Origin: Methylomonas sp. LL1
GTDB taxonomy: Bacteria > Pseudomonadota > Gammaproteobacteria > Methylococcales > Methylomonadaceae
Direction: 5' to 3'
NCBI RefSeq assembly: GCF_015711015.1
Contig: NZ_CP064653.1
Location: 4,030,001 to 4,094,000 of the forward strand
Length of the DNA: 64,000 nucleotides
Shown here: piece after piece, positions 60,805-64,000 of the stretch
Numbering within the stretch: position 1 is the stretch's first letter
How the letters are laid out: every line of letters starts with the position of its first letter
The notes under the pieces: generated by a model
Database searches by the model: none
What the model was told of the DNA's origin: nothing
Seen by the model: the letters and a program-made list of their open reading frames with translations, nothing else
Position numbers and translations under genes: made by a program

Positions 60805-61155
60805 ATGGCTACCAAAAATATTAACGACAATACTGCCGATTTAGCCAATAAATCCATCGGCGAACTACAAGCGCTGTTTGCAGAAACGCAACGCTTACTA
60901 AAAGACAAACAGCAATCCATTCGAGAGGACGCCGTTCAGCGTATCAAGCAGATTGCAGAAGAGGCAGGTGTAAAAATTTTTATTCGTATTCCCAAGCAGC
61001 GTGATGAGTCCAAAGCGAAGCTTTACCGCAATCCCGACAATGCCGATCAAACCTACAACGGCAAAGGCGCAATGCCCAAGTGGCTTAAGGACAAGGTAGC
61101 GGCCGGTGCCAACAAAGACGATTTTCTTGAAAAAGCCGACCCCGCCGCGTCATAG
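60805..61155 (+). CDS. H-NS family histone-like protein
   Basis: A 116-residue H-NS/StpA-type protein: N-terminal coiled-coil dimerisation region (SIGELQALFAETQRLLKDKQ) and the C-terminal AT-hook-like domain KLYRNPDNADQTYNGKGAMP followed by KWLKDK. It binds curved AT-rich DNA and silences horizontally acquired genes. Element-borne H-NS proteins often hide incoming DNA from the host, which fits the AT-rich cargo of element C. ATG 60805 is chosen over 60760 because the family N-terminus starts here. Confidence 0.9.
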   Translation: MATKNINDNTADLANKSIGELQALFAETQRLLKDKQQSIREDAVQRIKQIAEEAGVKIFIRIPKQRDESKAKLYRNPDNADQTYNGKGAMPKWLKDKVAAGANKDDFLEKADPAAS

Positions 61156-61230
61156 CCTATTAGGCCTGTCATCATCCTTGTGGACTTGGTCATTACTGAC
61201 TGAGTCCACTCCCTTTATCGAGTTGTCGCC

Positions 61231-62406
61231 ATGCGTCGTATTATCTGGAAAAATTCCGAATTGCACATTGACCTGAGCGACCTGCTTAACGACACAAGAA
61301 TTCTGATAGTCACCGGTTTTAATCACCGCGACGGCATTACCTGGACACTGCTAACTGACGACAAAAGGGAATATTATGACGATCCCTTTACCGCGCCGTA
61401 TTTGCCCACGTGGGAATATCCCAATCAGCGTGACGATCAAATTCAAGCCTTTCTTGATGGCATACCGCCAAGCCTACTAAACGCGCTCAGACCCTATCGA
61501 CGTGATCGTTTTGGCCTGTTGATGCTCAGTAGTCGTCATCGTCTCTTGGCTGAATGTTGCGAACGACATCCCATGTTGTTTTGGTTGTTGTATCGGCAAG
61601 CGCAAGTGGAACAATGGCCTGTAGTCACACTGCTTGACATTTGTTCGCTGCCCATCACTGACCGTTTGCGTCCTTGCCAGTTACCCGACGATACCGTAAC
61701 GCTCGAAATTCTCAACAAGCTGCAAGCGCCGCAGTTTGCTCAGCATGAATACGAACTGATTCATCGCTGTTTTGCAGAACTCGATGTAGAGCGCTTGAAC
61801 CGATTGCCTGCTATTCCCGATCACTTGCTGCGCTTCCTGCTACGCCAGCCGCAGTATCAAGCGCTGTCGTTGCTCAGCACACTCGAACGCTATGACTACA
61901 ACGCACTGCTGCGCTCGATTCGCTCGATTGAACAGAGCGTACACGCTTTGCAGCTCAATCTAAGCGACGTTGAACGACAAGTCGCAACGCTAGCCAACCT
62001 GTCTGCGCTAAATCGCTATCAAGAGCGTCTACACGCTGCGGCCACGACTCGACTGCTAGATGACTACGAGAAACGGCTAGGCGAAGCGTCTGATACGTCT
62101 CTAGCGTTTCCTAGTCCGCCTTTTTCCGCGACAGAAAACCTACAGCCAATAACCCGCGTCGTCGATTTGCTCGCAGAATGTCGTTTGCTGAATCACGATG
62201 CAATCCGCTATGTATCTGGCATCCAGTCAGGCTATCACTATGCGTATCGCGTGCTCAATCCCGTGTATTGCACTGCGATTATTATCCTATTCAAAACCCG
62301 AGACGATAAACTGCTTCCTGTAATTAAAGAAGTGCTTGCTAATAATGGTAATCCCGTTGCCGAAGCCGATTTGAATCGTATCAAAAGCCATTTTAAGCAA
62401 ATCTGA
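61231..62406 (+). CDS. Hypothetical protein downstream of H-NS
   Basis: A 391-residue protein (MRRIIWKNSELHIDLSDLLN; FTAPYLPTWEYPNQRDDQIQ; RDRFGLLMLSSRHRLLAECC; LLDICSLPITDRLRPCQLPD; then helical to the end). The central run of hydrophobic helices and the LLDICSLP... segment vaguely resemble PcfJ-like accessory proteins, but I would not assign it. No signal peptide. GC content is higher than its neighbours, so it may have a different origin. It is the last gene of the plus-strand group and is followed by the second palindrome. Confidence 0.6.
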   Translation: MRRIIWKNSELHIDLSDLLNDTRILIVTGFNHRDGITWTLLTDDKREYYDDPFTAPYLPTWEYPNQRDDQIQAFLDGIPPSLLNALRPYRRDRFGLLMLSSRHRLLAECCERHPMLFWLLYRQAQVEQWPVVTLLDICSLPITDRLRPCQLPDDTVTLEILNKLQAPQFAQHEYELIHRCFAELDVERLNRLPAIPDHLLRFLLRQPQYQALSLLSTLERYDYNALLRSIRSIEQSVHALQLNLSDVERQVATLANLSALNRYQERLHAAATTRLLDDYEKRLGEASDTSLAFPSPPFSATENLQPITRVVDLLAECRLLNHDAIRYVSGIQSGYHYAYRVLNPVYCTAIIILFKTRDDKLLPVIKEVLANNGNPVAEADLNRIKSHFKQI

Positions 62407-62488
62407 TGTAGCAACAGTGTTATTCGATTGAATGCTATTAAAAAATACCAATCTACCGATACATCTCAAATAAATGAGCATCAGAAAA

Positions 62489-62504
62489 GTCTCGAGCTCG
62501 AGAC
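62489..62504. repeat. Perfect palindrome GTCTCGAGCTCGAGAC, copy 2
   Basis: Identical to 58901-58916; here symmetry extends to 20 bases (AAGTCTCGAG and its complement CTCGAGACTT). It again lies between convergent genes (stops at 62406 and 62521). Confidence 0.8.
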
Positions 62505-62520
62505 TTCAGTTCCCAATAGC

Positions 62521-63441
62521 CTAAGCCACCTGATCAAGAAAAAGCTGTTGATATTCTCTATGAACCAGACTACCTAGAGCTCGCTTATGTGCCTTCTCAA
62601 AATCTAATTTGTTAACATTTATTGGTTTGGTTCGATAGTCTTCAAGATGACGACGATAGCGAAGCCTTTTATTACGATTACACTTTGCTAAGGCATAATT
62701 TAGACCATGTGATTTTGCGTTGCTGAGAAACTTTTTGCTAAATCTAGCATCATGAAAGAAATCTTTGCGATAAAACTTTATTTTATTTAGATGCTTTAGT
62801 ATGTCTGAATTTAGTTCATTCATACTACATTGAAGATTACGAAGGCAACACTCTATTCGCTGATAATTCCCACCAATCGGTTTTAGACCTTGTTTCTTAC
62901 GTAACTCATTTTTGTCGTACATTGTAATTTTACAATTACTACGTTTGCTACCGATTACTTGACTACCAGGTTTCCCAGAACTTTTTGGATAAATACTTGA
63001 CTGCTTAGCTCTATCGACATGGATATATAAATCAGGTTCCATATCAAACACATCTAATGTTAAGTCTAACCTTGTTACCGTTGCTTCAAAATAAATTCTT
63101 TTTACAACGTCTATTCCAAGCAATTTGATTAGGCACTTTCTTAGCTTAATTCTACCTTCCTTTTTAAGCTTACTTGGGTTATATTCAATACGAAAGAAGT
63201 TATGTTTTGTGTTTATTGGATAAAAAGACACATCTGCAGTATTATCACCATGAATCTTAAACTGATAGTTGTTGTTATATCGTTGATTACTGTTGTTAGT
63301 TACCTTACCTCCATATTCTTTGAATACTTGATCATATACCATGCAAGAGAAGAAGCTGTTCTTTCTTCTCTTATTAAGTGATAATGTCAATGCAACCTTG
63401 TCATATAGCAATCTCTGTGAAGGTAATTTAATTGTCTTCAT
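62521..63441 (-). CDS. RstA/gpII-like phage-plasmid replication initiation protein
   Basis: A 306-residue rolling-circle initiator of the inovirus/CTX type (Rep_trans or phage replication II/X family). Visible are a strand with Asp residues, ATVTRLDLTLDVFDMEPDLY, then SIYPKSSGKPGSQVIGSKRS, CKITMYDKNELRKKQGLKPI and the RIECCLRNL segment with a conserved Glu. ATG 63441 is preferred over 63453. It would nick one strand at the element's origin to start replication. No filamentous coat or zot-like gene is in the window, so element C replicates like a satellite or its phage genes lie further right. Confidence 0.8.
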   Translation of the reverse strand: MKTIKLPSQRLLYDKVALTLSLNKRRKNSFFSCMVYDQVFKEYGGKVTNNSNQRYNNNYQFKIHGDNTADVSFYPINTKHNFFRIEYNPSKLKKEGRIKLRKCLIKLLGIDVVKRIYFEATVTRLDLTLDVFDMEPDLYIHVDRAKQSSIYPKSSGKPGSQVIGSKRSNCKITMYDKNELRKKQGLKPIGGNYQRIECCLRNLQCSMNELNSDILKHLNKIKFYRKDFFHDARFSKKFLSNAKSHGLNYALAKCNRNKRLRYRRHLEDYRTKPINVNKLDFEKAHKRALGSLVHREYQQLFLDQVA

Positions 63442-63675
63442 AATATAACCCATGCGATGCTGTTAATATGTTATTGCTCTCAGTCACATGCAGTGCTACT
63501 TAATAAGAAAACACGACATGAACATCAACTATAATCATGAATAAATTAGTATAATAATGTGCTTTTGACGTGCTGTTAGTTTATTAAAAATCCACCAAAA
63601 TTAGTCAAAAATTATACTGATAATTATACGAAAAATGACGTGGAAAATCCCCACGCCCTTTGCTCAGTAAGACTG

Positions 63676-64000
63676 TTAATCTAAAAGCTCATATTCCATC
63701 TCCTTAACATAACCTTGCATCTCTGAGAGGTAAAATTTTAATTGAGCGACTTTATCTGTGAGTTTAGCCTTAGCATCGCTAGGTTTAATACTATCCTTGC
63801 GACCATCATACTTTGCCTTTTTACCCAGTTTTAACGGAGTAACTGTTTGTCGTCCTCGTGTTGCTGGTGGCTCTATCTCTTCTTCCTCTAATTCACCTTT
63901 GAAGTTATGTACCGCCTGTTTCATAACATCAGTTGTGAGTTTGCTTACGTCTCTGCCAGATAATTCAAGAGCCACATTAAAAACAGCTTTCCAATCGCTC
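63676..64000 (-). CDS. Hypothetical protein, 5' end outside the window
   Basis: The frame is open to base 64000 (reading SDWKAVFNVALELSGRDVSK), so the apparent GTG start at 63975 is not trusted. The visible part is acidic in the middle (KGELEEEEIEPPATRGR) and ends in a coiled coil (DKVAQLKFYLSEMQGYVKEM). Not recognised. Confidence 0.5.
   Translation of the reverse strand, partial: SDWKAVFNVALELSGRDVSKLTTDVMKQAVHNFKGELEEEEIEPPATRGRQTVTPLKLGKKAKYDGRKDSIKPSDAKAKLTDKVAQLKFYLSEMQGYVKEMEYELLD

Larger units (their letters stand above)
40972..64000. mobile_element. Integrated element C, left part (continues beyond the window)
   Basis: It starts at the third tRNA-Lys half-site and has no further copy before base 64000. 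By analogy with A and B its integrase and the complete tRNA-Lys should lie further right. Cargo includes a PIN toxin-antitoxin pair, a defence operon, an SOS module and an RstA/gpII-like replication gene. That all 23 kb belong to one element is inferred from the absence of another junction. Confidence 0.55.

Overview
The window looks gammaproteobacterial: proteobacterial toxin-antitoxin, UmuDC, YedK, H-NS and YceK-type proteins, IS110/IS256/IS3 elements, and a tRNA-Lys of E. coli-like sequence used as attachment site. A methanotroph-like (Methylococcales) host is only a guess. Base composition alternates between moderately GC-rich blocks and AT-rich cargo genes (7.9-8.6, 31-40, 42-46, 57.9-60 and 62.5-64 kb), as in a mosaic of acquired DNA.

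The best-supported organising fact is a 45-base direct repeat equal to the 3' half of tRNA-Lys(UUU), from anticodon loop to CCA, read on the minus strand. It occurs at 4357-4401, 11107-11151 and 40927-40971. The copies cut the window into a row of integrated elements in the same orientation. A short broken remnant ends at the first copy. Element A (about 6.8 kb) and element B (about 29.8 kb) each have a tyrosine integrase just inside their right-hand copy. Element C starts at 40972 and runs off the right edge. No copy is joined to a 5' tRNA half, so the intact tRNA and the integrase of C are predicted to lie to the right of the window.

1-4.4 kb: the end of a LytS/LytTR two-component pair (probably chromosomal), then debris: an IS110 fragment, a group II intron maturase fragment, a complete IS256-family element with an 8-bp target duplication, and the frameshifted right end of an older element. 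Element A: a Phd/PIN toxin-antitoxin pair, an IS3-family element that truncates a DnaT/O-like replication gene, a small Xis-like DNA-binding protein beside a striking 18-bp inverted repeat, higBA, and the integrase.

Element B: a DUF3037/HipA-like kinase pair; a type I restriction-modification operon (R-S-M) with a ParE/ParD-like pair and a GmrSD-type (DUF262) nuclease inserted between hsdS and hsdM; a row of DNA-metabolism cassettes (DUF932, YqaJ exonuclease with a 16-fold PRK repeat, a Cys-rich protein, a DUF4942 methyltransferase, a degenerate GHKL ATPase, a RadC/JAB protein), several with hairpin terminators; an unrecognised operon of an AAA+ ATPase, a leucine-rich-variant repeat protein and a membrane protein carrying a D-QxK nuclease-like motif; inovirus Gp2-type replication proteins in intact, altered and remnant forms; an orphan cluster of RNA-like hairpins; an Xis-like protein; and the integrase.

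Element C: a PIN toxin-antitoxin pair, a catalytic-domain-only tyrosine recombinase, a lipoprotein, and a five-gene defence operon (PLD-like helicase, DUF4391, type III Mod, type III Res, AvcD-type dCMP deaminase). Next is a mobile SOS module (YedK/HMCES, UmuD, UmuC), a CoiA-like zinc protein, a block bounded by two identical palindromes with an H-NS protein, and an RstA/gpII-like rolling-circle replication protein. A and B therefore look like satellite or integrative elements loaded with anti-phage and addiction genes, stacked by repeated use of one tRNA site.
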